Shown: in pieces, positions 25,183 through 32,212 of the stretch | How the letters are laid out: each line of letters starts with the position of its first letter | How positions within the stretch are numbered: the stretch's first letter is position 1 | Assembly: GCA_022704885.1 (NCBI GenBank) | Contig: JAKJFO010000007.1 | Coordinates: 436 to 52,707, forward strand | Direction: 5' to 3' | Source: Candidatus Rifleibacteriota bacterium | GTDB taxonomy: Bacteria > Riflebacteria > Ozemobacteria > Ozemobacterales > Ozemobacteraceae | DNA: 52,272 nt | Notes under the pieces: model-generated | Told to the model about the DNA's origin: nothing | What the model saw: only the letters and a program-made list of their open reading frames with translations | The model's database searches: none | Made by a program: the position numbers and the translations under genes

Positions 25183-25265
25183 GGAGAGATGCCCGAGTGG
25201 CTAAAGGGGGCAGACTGTAAATCTGTTGGCTAGCGCCTACGCTGGTTCAAATCCAGCTCTCTCCA
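25183..25265 (+). tRNA. tRNA-Tyr (anticodon GTA)
   Basis: An 83-nt class II tRNA: acceptor GGAGAGA/TCTCTCC, anticodon stem CAGA/TCTG around CTGTAAA (GUA), a long variable arm (GGCTAGCGCCTACG), T loop TTCAAAT. No CCA is encoded. It lies 8 nt after tRNA-Thr. Confidence 0.93.
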
Positions 25266-25272
25266 GTGAAGT

Positions 25273-25345
25273 GCCCGTGTAGCTCAGACGGTAGAGCACT
25301 TGCATGGTAAGCAAGAGGTCACCGGTTCAATCCCGGTCGCGGGCT
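25273..25345 (+). tRNA. tRNA-Thr (anticodon GGT)
   Basis: A 73-nt cloverleaf: acceptor GCCCGTG/CGCGGGC (one G-U), D arm GCTC...GAGC, anticodon stem CTTGC/GCAAG with GGT, T loop TTCAATC. Only 7 nt separate it from tRNA-Tyr. tuf follows, as in the thrU-tyrU-glyT-thrT-tufB operon of Escherichia coli, but the Gly tRNA is absent. Confidence 0.94.
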
Positions 25346-25403
25346 TTTAATTGTGTCTTGGGTCGCATTACGATTTCCCATAATTTCTCAGGAGGACAGC
25401 CAA

Positions 25404-26594
25404 ATGGCAAAGGAAACTTTTACCAGAACCAAACCGCACGTTAACGTTGGAACCATCGGTCACATTGACCATGGCAAAACTACGCTTACCGCTGCAATCA
25501 CCATGACATCAGCTCAGGCTGGTGGAGCTAAAGTTATGAACTATGCAGACATCGACTCAGCTCCTGAAGAAAAAGCACGTGGTATTACGATCAACACCGC
25601 CCATGTTGAATATGAAAGCCCCAAGCGCCACTATGCTCACGTCGATTGTCCAGGCCACGCCGACTACATCAAGAACATGATCACCGGCGCCGCTCAGATG
25701 GACGGAGCGATTCTGGTTGTCGCAGCTACTGATGGTCCGATGCCACAGACCCGTGAACACATCCTTCTGGCCCGCCAGGTTGGCGTTCCCAAGATTATCG
25801 TTTTCCTCAACAAGTGTGACCTGGTTGACGACGAAGAACTGCTTGACCTGGTTGAATTCGAAGTTCGCGACCTGCTCAGCAAGTATGAATTCCCCGGCGA
25901 CGACACACCGATTATCCGCGGTTCAGCTACCAAGGCTGTCGCTGCTAACGGCACCGGCCCCGACTGCGAATGCATTCACAAGCTGCTCGCTACTCTCGAC
26001 GAATACATCCCGGAACCGGAACGCGCTCTTGACAAGCCCTTCCTGCTCCCGATCGAAGACGTATTCACCATCACCGGTCGCGGCACCGTCGTAACCGGTC
26101 GTATCGAACGCGGCATCATCAAGGTCGGCGAAAAGGTCGAACTGGTTGGTATCAAAGAAACCCGCGAAACCACCGTTACCGGCGTCGAAATGTTCCGCAA
26201 ACTGCTTGATCAGGGTCAGGCCGGCGACAACGTTGGTCTCCTGCTCCGCGGTATTGAAAAGAATGATGTTGAACGCGGCATGGTTCTTGCCAAGCCCGGC
26301 ACCATCAAACCCCACAAGAAATTCCACTCACAGGTTTACGTTCTGAGCAAGGAAGAAGGCGGACGCCACAAACCTTTCTTCTCAGGCTACAGACCCCAGT
26401 TCTACTTCAGAACCACTGACGTTACTGGCGTTGTGGAACTTGGCGAAGGCAAAGAAATGATCATGCCCGGCGATCGCGCTGAATTCCAGTGCGAACTGAT
26501 CACTCCGATCGCCTGCGAAGAAGGTCTCCGCTTCGCAATCCGTGAAGGCGGCCGCACTATCGGCGCTGGCGTCGTCACCAAGATCATCGAATAA
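25404..26594 (+). CDS. tuf: Elongation factor Tu
   Basis: A 396-aa EF-Tu, started at ATG 25404 with GGAGG 8 nt upstream; the in-frame sequence before it is non-coding. G1 is GHIDHGKT, G3 is DCPGH, G4 is NKCD ([12 protein letters not shown]), and the switch I stretch [14 protein letters not shown] is intact. Domains II and III are complete up to [12 protein letters not shown]. It delivers aminoacyl-tRNA to the ribosomal A site. The tRNA leader genes at 25102-25345 are probably processed from the same transcript. Codon use is strongly biased to C-ending codons, as for highly expressed genes. Confidence 0.98.
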   Translation: MAKETFTRTKPHVNVGTIGHIDHGKTTLTAAITMTSAQAGGAKVMNYADIDSAPEEKARGITINTAHVEYESPKRHYAHVDCPGHADYIKNMITGAAQMDGAILVVAATDGPMPQTREHILLARQVGVPKIIVFLNKCDLVDDEELLDLVEFEVRDLLSKYEFPGDDTPIIRGSATKAVAANGTGPDCECIHKLLATLDEYIPEPERALDKPFLLPIEDVFTITGRGTVVTGRIERGIIKVGEKVELVGIKETRETTVTGVEMFRKLLDQGQAGDNVGLLLRGIEKNDVERGMVLAKPGTIKPHKKFHSQVYVLSKEEGGRHKPFFSGYRPQFYFRTTDVTGVVELGEGKEMIMPGDRAEFQCELITPIACEEGLRFAIREGGRTIGAGVVTKIIE

Positions 26595-26607
26595 GTATGT
26601 AAGTTTC

Positions 26608-26630
26608 GGGGGCGGAACTTTTCCGCCCCC
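26608..26630 (+). other. GC-rich hairpin after tuf
   Basis: GGGGGCGGAA, loop CTT, TTCCGCCCCC: a 10-bp stem without a good U tract. It may stabilise the tuf mRNA 3' end or pause polymerase ahead of the next terminator. Confidence 0.6.
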
Positions 26631-26645
26631 TGCTAATCTTTAACA

Positions 26646-26667
26646 AGCCGACCCTGTCGGCTTTTTT
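26646..26667 (+). terminator. Rho-independent terminator between tuf and rpmG
   Basis: AGCCGAC, loop CCT, GTCGGCT, then a run of T. It lies 16 nt before rpmG, so rpmG, tRNA-Trp, secE and nusG may be partly attenuated or separately expressed; no clear new promoter is visible. Confidence 0.75.
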
Positions 26668-26682
26668 AAGCGAGGTACTGTT

Positions 26683-26832
26683 ATGCGAGAAAAGATCACC
26701 CTGGTTTGCAGCAGCTGCAAACGCAAAAACTACATGTCAATGAAAAACAAGCGTAACGACCCCGACCGCATCGAACTGAGCAAGTATTGCAGCGCCGAGC
26801 GCAAGCACACTGTTCACAAAGAAGGCAAGTAA
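26683..26832 (+). CDS. rpmG: Ribosomal protein bL33
   Basis: A 49-aa protein, [17 protein letters not shown] to [10 protein letters not shown]. The start has GAGG about 9 nt upstream (GCGAGGTACTGTT). Zinc-form bL33 usually has two CxxC pairs. Here C9 and C12 are intact, but the second pair is C-S-A-E, so the fourth Cys is Glu. This is intermediate between Zn-binding and Zn-free paralogs. The position upstream of secE-nusG is the usual one. Confidence 0.93.
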   Translation: MREKITLVCSSCKRKNYMSMKNKRNDPDRIELSKYCSAERKHTVHKEGK

Positions 26833-26852
26833 GGGTCAGCTGGTTTTTACTT

Positions 26853-26925
26853 AGGCCAATAGCTCAATTGGCAGAGCACCGGTCTCCAAAACCGGGGGTT
26901 GGGGGTTCGACTCCCTCTTGGCCTG
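26853..26925 (+). tRNA. tRNA-Trp (anticodon CCA)
   Basis: Acceptor AGGCCAA/TTGGCCT, D arm GCTC...GAGC, anticodon stem CCGGT/ACCGG with loop CTCCAAA (CCA), T loop TTCGACT. The position between rpmG and secE is conserved in many bacteria. Confidence 0.95.
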
Positions 26926-26959
26926 ATTGAATCCCCCATAGGAAGAACGAGGGTCACGC

Positions 26960-27187
26960 ATGAGTAAAATTGCATCCTGGTGGAAAGAAACCTCCCGCTT
27001 CTTGCGAGAAGTCTGGATCGAAGTCAGGCCAACCAACGGTCGCGTTTCCTGGCCGACTTACGAGAACGTGAAAGTGTCGACCAAGGTCGTCATCGCTTCA
27101 TCTATCGGTCTCGGGCTTTTTATCGGTCTGCTCGATATCTTGTTTGGCAAGGTATTGACCATGATCATAGGCGGCGGAACGGTATAA
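26960..27187 (+). CDS. secE: Preprotein translocase subunit SecE
   Basis: A 75-aa SecE: an N-terminal amphipathic region (WWKETSRFLREVWIEVRPTN), the conserved VSWPTYENVKVST hinge and one transmembrane helix (VVIASSIGLGLFIGLLDILF). It forms SecYEG and works with SecA and SecG, both encoded in this window. Start ATG 26960. nusG follows after 9 nt. Confidence 0.96.
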   Translation: MSKIASWWKETSRFLREVWIEVRPTNGRVSWPTYENVKVSTKVVIASSIGLGLFIGLLDILFGKVLTMIIGGGTV

Positions 27188-27196
27188 GGGTTAATC

Positions 27197-27742
27197 GTGG
27201 ATATTTTAAAAGCAAAATGGTATGTCATCCATACCAACTCCGGTTCAGAATACAAGGTTAAAAAGAACCTCGAAAACCGTATCGAGCTTCTCGGTAAAAA
27301 GGACAGCATCTTTCAGGTGATGGTTCCCGAGGAAAGCGCCGAACGGGTGCAGGACGGCGAGCGCGTTACCCAGACCCGCAAAATCTATCCTGGTTATGTT
27401 CTGGTTCAGATGGATATGGACGACGACACCTGGACGGTTGTAAAAAACACTCCTGGTGTGACCGGTTTTGTCGGGCTCGGCAGCAAACCGACCCCCCTGC
27501 ATGACAAAGAAGTGCAGACCGTTCTTCGTGCTGCCGGCATCGGACCGCAACGCTCTGCTGCCATGACCCCGATCGGTTTTACCGAAGGTCAGACAGTCAA
27601 GATTATCGATGGCCCGTTCACCGACTTTATTGGCGTTATCAAAGAAATCAATCAGGAAAAGCGCAAGGCCAAAGTTCTCGTGTTCATATTCGGCCGCGAC
27701 ACTGCTATCGAAGTTGATCTCATTCAGCTCGAAGAAGCCTGA
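27197..27742 (+). CDS. nusG: Transcription antitermination factor NusG
   Basis: A 181-aa protein beginning at GTG 27197. The NGN domain (KWYVIHTNSGSEYKVKKNLE) contacts RNA polymerase. The C-terminal KOW domain (EGQTVKIIDGPFTDFIGVI) recruits Rho or S10. It sits in the standard secE-nusG-rplK order. Confidence 0.97.
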   Translation: MDILKAKWYVIHTNSGSEYKVKKNLENRIELLGKKDSIFQVMVPEESAERVQDGERVTQTRKIYPGYVLVQMDMDDDTWTVVKNTPGVTGFVGLGSKPTPLHDKEVQTVLRAAGIGPQRSAAMTPIGFTEGQTVKIIDGPFTDFIGVIKEINQEKRKAKVLVFIFGRDTAIEVDLIQLEEA

Positions 27743-27780
27743 TAAAAGTAGAATAAGTTCTCAGAAGGAGTTCAAAAGTT

Positions 27781-28206
27781 ATGGCCAAGAAATTAGTAGC
27801 TGTTGTTAAATTGCAGATTCCGGCTGGTAAAGCAAATCCGGCCCCCCCGGTTGGTCCCGCTCTTGGCCAGCATGGTGTTAACATCATGGACTTCTGTAAG
27901 AATTTCAACCATCGGACTCAAAAAGAAGGCGATTCGATCATTCCGGTAGAAATTTCAATTTTCGCCGACAGATCTTACACCTTCATCACCAAGACTCCGC
28001 CGGTTGCATTCCTGCTGAAGAAAGCCGCTGGCATCGCCAAGGGCAACCAGACCCCAGGTCGCACCAAGGTTGGCAAAGTGACCATGGCCCAGGTCAAGGA
28101 AATCGCTGAAAAGAAGATGCCAGACCTGACTGCCGCTTCTCTTGAAGCCGCGATGAACGTGGTCAAGGGAACTGCCCGCAGCATGGGCATGGAAGTTGTA
28201 GACTGA
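27781..28206 (+). CDS. rplK: Ribosomal protein uL11
   Basis: A 141-aa protein, [20 protein letters not shown] onward, with the Pro-rich [17 protein letters not shown] loop that contacts 23S rRNA at the GTPase-associated centre. AGAAGGAG lies 10 nt upstream of ATG 27781. Its length and sequence are typical. Confidence 0.97.
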   Translation: MAKKLVAVVKLQIPAGKANPAPPVGPALGQHGVNIMDFCKNFNHRTQKEGDSIIPVEISIFADRSYTFITKTPPVAFLLKKAAGIAKGNQTPGRTKVGKVTMAQVKEIAEKKMPDLTAASLEAAMNVVKGTARSMGMEVVD

Positions 28207-28264
28207 CTGATTGCCCGGCCCGTCTATGGCCGGTTGACCTCTAAAGAAAGGAGGAAGCACAAAT

Positions 28265-28981
28265 ATGCCGAAACACTCCAAAAGGTTCAGAAATCTTAGC
28301 AAAGATCTCGAACACCTCAAGGTTTATTCTGTTGACGAGGCTATCGAAAAAATTAAGAAAACCGCTACCGCCAAGTTCGATGAATCCATCGATATCGCGA
28401 TCCGCACCGGACTCGATCCGAAATACGCTGATCAGCAACTGCGCGGAAGCTGCGTTCTCCCGCACGGCACCGGTAAAACTACCCGTGTTGTCGTATTCGC
28501 AGCCGGTCAGAAAGCAGAAGAAGCCAGAAGCGCTGGAGCAGACTTCGTAGGTGCCGAAGACCTCGTCACCAAGATCGAAGGAGGCTGGGTTGATTTTGAT
28601 GCCGCCGTCGCCACACCCGACATGATGAGATTCGTCGGTAAGCTCGGTAGAATTCTTGGTCCCCGTAACCTGATGCCCAACCCCAAAGTTGGAACAGTCA
28701 CTCAGGACGTGGCCAAGGTAATTACCGAACTCAAGGCCGGTAAGGTTCAGTACCGCGTTGAAAAAGCCGGTATCATCCACTCGACCCTCGGGAAAGCTTC
28801 ATTTGACGCCAAAAAGCTCAAAGACAACTTTCTCGCCTTCTTCCAGGCTATCAACAAAGCCAAACCGTCTGGTGCCAAGGGCACCTATATCAAGTCGGCA
28901 ACCGTCAGCTCAACCATGGGCCCCGGTTTCCTGGTTGATGTGAATGAAGCAAGAGTAGAATCAGAAAAGACCGCTTCCTGA
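28265..28981 (+). CDS. rplA: Ribosomal protein uL1
   Basis: A 238-aa uL1 with the conserved [28 protein letters not shown] and [20 protein letters not shown] segments. GGAGGAAG precedes ATG 28265. It forms the L1 stalk and often autoregulates the rplKA mRNA. The binding site is not obvious in the leader here. Confidence 0.96.
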   Translation: MPKHSKRFRNLSKDLEHLKVYSVDEAIEKIKKTATAKFDESIDIAIRTGLDPKYADQQLRGSCVLPHGTGKTTRVVVFAAGQKAEEARSAGADFVGAEDLVTKIEGGWVDFDAAVATPDMMRFVGKLGRILGPRNLMPNPKVGTVTQDVAKVITELKAGKVQYRVEKAGIIHSTLGKASFDAKKLKDNFLAFFQAINKAKPSGAKGTYIKSATVSSTMGPGFLVDVNEARVESEKTAS

Positions 28982-29068
28982 TTCTGAACTGGTCGAAGAC
29001 CGCAGGTTTTATTGTAATTGGCTTAACAGCCTCCCTGCCGAGACTGGAAAACAGTACGATTACTTATC

Positions 29069-29108
29069 GAACCGTTTCCGGTTAAGGCGCCGGAAACGGT
29101 TCTTTTAT
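29069..29108 (+). terminator. Attenuator-like terminator in the rplJ leader
   Basis: A perfect 13-bp stem (GAACCGTTTCCGG / CCGGAAACGGTTC) with an 8-nt loop, followed by TTTTATTC. It lies between rplA and rplJ and leaves only ~25 nt to the rplJ start. Together with the ~90 nt upstream it is the usual place for L10 leader regulation. Confidence 0.75.
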
Positions 29109-29130
29109 TCCTCAAAAGGAGGTGAAAACA

Positions 29131-29637
29131 TTGAAAGATATTTCTCACAAGGAAGCTTACGTAAAAGAATTTGCAGAAAAGCTCGCCAAGTCGCAGGTTG
29201 TCGTTCTCGCCAACTGTGAAGGCGTTCAGGTTTCTGATATGACTGCGTTGCGCAAGGCTGTGCGTGAAACCGGTTCTGAGCTGCGTGTCGTTAAAAACAC
29301 ACTGCTGTGCCGCGCTCTGCACAACACCCCGATGAAAGAGCTTGAAGCTCACATGAAGGGTTCTACCGCCGTGACCTTTGGTTACAAAGATCCCATTGCG
29401 CCGGTAAAAGCACTGTTCGAATTCGCCGACAAGGCCAAGAAGTTCACGTTTAAAGCTGGTTATATGGATGGTCAGACCCTTAATGTCAATCAGCTGACCG
29501 CTCTTTCCAGGATTCCCGGCCGCAAAGAACTGTATGGTATGCTGGCTTCTGCCGTTCAGGGCCCGATCCGCAAGTTTGCCGGTGTTCTCGACGCTCTCCG
29601 CGAAAAGAGAGAAAAGGCCACCGCCGCCGCTGCCTGA
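29131..29637 (+). CDS. rplJ: Ribosomal protein uL10
   Basis: A 168-aa uL10 starting with TTG at 29131; AAAGGAGG ends at 29122 with proper spacing. A GTG at 29122 lies inside that site and is rejected. The N-terminal rRNA-binding domain (EFAEKLAKSQVVVLANCEGV, LRVVKNTLLCRAL) and the C-terminal helix that binds L7/L12 dimers are present. It is preceded by an attenuator-like hairpin. Confidence 0.94.
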   Translation: MKDISHKEAYVKEFAEKLAKSQVVVLANCEGVQVSDMTALRKAVRETGSELRVVKNTLLCRALHNTPMKELEAHMKGSTAVTFGYKDPIAPVKALFEFADKAKKFTFKAGYMDGQTLNVNQLTALSRIPGRKELYGMLASAVQGPIRKFAGVLDALREKREKATAAAA

Positions 29638-29706
29638 TTTTAATGTCTGCGGGGCATGGTGCCCGGCAGTATGAATTTGTCAAAGACTTATCAAGGAGTT
29701 ATTAAA

Positions 29707-30066
29707 ATGACTAAAGAACAGATTCTCGAGAGCATCGAAAAGATGACCGTTCTCGAACTTTCCGAACTCGTAAAAGCCATCGAAGAAAAATTCGATGTAA
29801 CTGCTAACGCCCCCGTTATGATGGCTGCCGGCCCGGCCGCTGCCGTAGCTGAAAAAGAAGAATTTGACGTCGTTATCGAAAGCAACGGCGCCAACAAGAT
29901 CAACGTCATCAAGGCCGTTCGCGAACTGACCGGTCTCGGTCTCAAAGAAGCCAAAGACCTGGTTGACGCAGTTCCGAAGACCCTCAAAGAAGGCGTGTCA
30001 AAGGCTGATGCCGAAGCCATGAAGAAGAAGCTCACCGAAGCAGGCGCTACTGTAGCCCTCAAGTAA
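29707..30066 (+). CDS. rplL: Ribosomal protein bL12 (L7/L12)
   Basis: A 119-aa protein from ATG 29707 (AAGGAG upstream; earlier in-frame starts are non-coding). It has the N-terminal dimerisation helices ([20 protein letters not shown]), an Ala-rich hinge ([14 protein letters not shown]) and the C-terminal factor-binding domain ([20 protein letters not shown]). It ends at a strong terminator, and rpoB, which normally follows, is absent. Confidence 0.97.
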   Translation: MTKEQILESIEKMTVLELSELVKAIEEKFDVTANAPVMMAAGPAAAVAEKEEFDVVIESNGANKINVIKAVRELTGLGLKEAKDLVDAVPKTLKEGVSKADAEAMKKKLTEAGATVALK

Positions 30067-30092
30067 GCTCAAGTTTTCTTCAGCACTTAAAG

Positions 30093-30119
30093 ACTGCCCC
30101 GTTCGCGGGGCAGTTTTTG
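30093..30119 (+). terminator. Rho-independent terminator after rplL
   Basis: ACTGCCCCG, a UUCG tetraloop, CGGGGCAGT, then TTTTT. It closes the ribosomal block. Confidence 0.9.
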
Positions 30120-30190
30120 CATTTAGACAGCAACGGCAGCAATGCTAGAAACTAATGGTCTGCCAAAATCGAATACATGCTTTAAATCAG

Positions 30191-30223
30191 TCATTGCGAG
30201 GAGCGTAGCGACGAAGCAATCTC
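30191..30223. repeat. Dispersed palindromic repeat (CATTGCGAGGAGCG type)
   Basis: A 33-nt imperfect palindrome with arms CATTGCGA and GAAGCAATC and an internal GGAGCG/GCGACG part. Very similar 'ATTGCGAG...GAAGCAAT' elements are spread through many bacterial genomes as intergenic repeats. Only this copy lies in the window, between the rplL terminator and 30360. Confidence 0.5.
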
Positions 30224-30359
30224 ACTGACAATGGGATTAGCCTCGGAGCTGGCTTTTTGTCGATGGATGGCCTTATCCTAAAGAATTCATGTAGAACTTG
30301 CCCTGCCGGTTTGTTAAAATAGCTGATGAAAAGTCTGTTTTGATTGGGAGAGACAAGCC

Positions 30360-30644
30360 ATGACGGCCAGTGCTGATAGAATAGAGATTTTTGCGCCTCT
30401 GTCCGGTTATCTTCTGCCTTTTGAAATGGTTTTCGCTCAAAAACTCCTTGGTGATGGTAATCGCGGCACTCTGACGGTTGAGCCCGATGACAACGAAATC
30501 GGAAACGTCGAAGATACCATGCAGCAGGAAGAAATTACACGCGCCGAAGAAACGACGCATGCCTCAGAAGCTGCGGTAACAGCCGACGGTATCGAAATTC
30601 GCGTCGCTGCCGGTCGTAATGGAGAAATTGATGACAAGCAATGA
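30360..30644 (+). CDS. Short EIIA-Glc-like N-terminal fragment
   Basis: A 94-aa ORF from ATG 30360 (GGGAGAG ~8 nt upstream). Residues 8-33 (IEIFAPLSGYLLPFEMVFAQ then KLLGDG) resemble the first beta strands of glucose-type PTS EIIA proteins (AP-x-SG ... VFA-x-K-x-GDG). The rest departs into acidic, Glu/Thr-rich sequence and lacks the two active-site histidines. It is either a remnant of an EIIA gene or an unrelated small protein. It overlaps the next gene's start by 14 nt in another frame, which suggests coupled translation and argues for a real gene. Confidence 0.45.
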   Translation: MTASADRIEIFAPLSGYLLPFEMVFAQKLLGDGNRGTLTVEPDDNEIGNVEDTMQQEEITRAEETTHASEAAVTADGIEIRVAAGRNGEIDDKQ

Positions 30645-31215
30645 CTTCGAGACAGCTGAAAAGCTGCCTGTCATGCCGCCAGACCGCGCGGTTTTCGAAA
30701 TTACCCGCATGGGTTTGCCTCTGAATCTGAAAGATAACCTCATCTGCGGCCTGGTAATCGTTCTCGCCATCGATCTGCAGATAAGACTGAGTCATACTTT
30801 TCTGGCGGAAGGTCTGATCGCTTTTGCCGGCTTTGTTGGCTATGTGGCCATGCGTTACTGGCTGCTGACCAGGCGTTATCCTGAACCTGGTGATCTGGTG
30901 ATAGAAAATGGCGTAGTCTATTTTCCTGCCAGCGTGAATGGTGGGCTGACGGATTCTTTTCAGCTTTCTAACTGCATCGTAAAGTTCTATTTGAGCCGTG
31001 GAAAAAGCGGCGTCAGCAGAACTTCCGTCGAGTTCCGGCATGGATTGCAGGTCGTCAGAATCAACAGTTTAAGCATCGATCTCGATCAGCTCGAAAAAGC
31101 CCTGACCGCCAGAGGCATATCGATTCAGCGTGAATACTGGCAGATCGGCCTTTACACTGTCGGCTTTCTGCTCATCGCAATTCTAATTTTCATTGCTTTA
31201 ATGGTATTGCGCTAG
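30631..31215 (+). CDS. Small membrane protein of unknown function
   Basis: A 194-aa protein from ATG 30631 (TGGAG ~8 nt upstream). Two hydrophobic segments lie near residues 31-70 (ICGLVIVLAIDL and IAFAGFVGYVAM) and one at the C-terminus (GFLLIAILIFIALMVLR). Between them is a ~100-residue soluble part with the beta-strand pattern of a PH-like (bPH) domain, judged by eye. It follows the EIIA-like fragment with a 14-nt overlap and converges on larE, sharing the stop region. Function unknown. Confidence 0.6.
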   Translation: MTSNDFETAEKLPVMPPDRAVFEITRMGLPLNLKDNLICGLVIVLAIDLQIRLSHTFLAEGLIAFAGFVGYVAMRYWLLTRRYPEPGDLVIENGVVYFPASVNGGLTDSFQLSNCIVKFYLSRGKSGVSRTSVEFRHGLQVVRINSLSIDLDQLEKALTARGISIQREYWQIGLYTVGFLLIAILIFIALMVLR

Positions 31216-32042
31216 TCGATTCGGTTCATCGAGCCTTTACGGTAGCCGCTGATGTCGATACAGACGTGCTTGTAGCCCAGTTCGGCCAGTTGTCGGGAAA
31301 TGGCGGCAGCGATGTCGAGTGCGCGATGAATCTGACCGGGGGCGACTTCGATACGTGCAAGGTTGCCGTGATGTCGTAATCGACACTCGGCAAGACCGGC
31401 TGCACGCAGCAGTTCTTCGCCCTTTTCGATACTCTGCAGAATATCGGCTGTTATTGGTGTGTCGGTCTCTATGCGTGTCGCGAGACAACTTTGTGCCGGT
31501 CTGACCAGATTGGCCGCACCCCAGTGACGCAACACCTCGCTGACCATGTTTTTGCTGAAGCCACATTCAAGAAGCGGGCTGAAAATACCCAGTTCTGCGA
31601 GGGCCTGCCGGCCTGGTCTGAAGTCGTTGCTATCATCGGTTACCGAGCCTTCGCAGACTTTATGCCCAGGTCCGGCTTCCGCCAGAATACGGTTGAAGAT
31701 GGCCTTCTTGCAGTGATAACAGCGCAGTATCTGGTTGGCCGCAACCAGCGGTTCGGCGAGTGGGCTCACGCTGATTTCTATGAGTTTGAGGCCATGTTTT
31801 AGCGCAGTTGCCCTGGCTATGCGCATTTCTGAAGCACTTACAAATTCAGAGTCGACCAGTATGGCCTGATAGTCGTCGGGCAGAAATTTATGCGCGGCCA
31901 ACGCCAGCAGGGAGCTGTCCATGCCGCCCGAAAACGCTATCGTTACTGGTCGCAGACCTTCGAGGCAGCAGCGCAATCTATCGAGCGCGGCCGCGGTCTC
32001 TTGCTGAAGAACTGATTTTGTGCTGGTAAGGTGGTATTCCAT
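31212..32042 (-). CDS. larE: ATP-dependent sacrificial sulfur transferase LarE
   Basis: A 276-aa PP-loop protein. SGGMDSS (38-44) binds ATP; RCYHCKKAIF (about 107-116) and PAQSCLATRI (182-191) are LarE hallmarks. C186 corresponds to the Cys that donates its sulfur in Lactiplantibacillus LarE during synthesis of the Ni-pincer nucleotide cofactor of lactate racemase. larA, larB and larC are not in this window, so LarE may serve another Ni-pincer enzyme or sulfur transfer. ATG 32042 has no strong ribosome binding site. The 3' end overlaps the convergent gene by 4 nt. Confidence 0.9.
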   Translation of the reverse strand: MEYHLTSTKSVLQQETAAALDRLRCCLEGLRPVTIAFSGGMDSSLLALAAHKFLPDDYQAILVDSEFVSASEMRIARATALKHGLKLIEISVSPLAEPLVAANQILRCYHCKKAIFNRILAEAGPGHKVCEGSVTDDSNDFRPGRQALAELGIFSPLLECGFSKNMVSEVLRHWGAANLVRPAQSCLATRIETDTPITADILQSIEKGEELLRAAGLAECRLRHHGNLARIEVAPGQIHRALDIAAAISRQLAELGYKHVCIDISGYRKGSMNRID

Positions 32043-32212
32043 GCTGCCGATTGTAGCAGATTATATCTGTTTGTCACAACAGCGCAAATCGATTACGATC
32101 AGGATTGCAATCACGAGCACGATTCTCAAAATTTAGCTTCTTAGCTTAGTGCCATTCCGGTTGTTATCTGTTAATCTGAAGATGCATCATGAGTGTCAGA
32201 TGGTGAGGATTT

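Noticed and set aside
31212..31215. Frameshift at the larE/membrane protein junction.
   Set aside because: The stops simply overlap in opposite directions (TAG shared with the complementary CTA).
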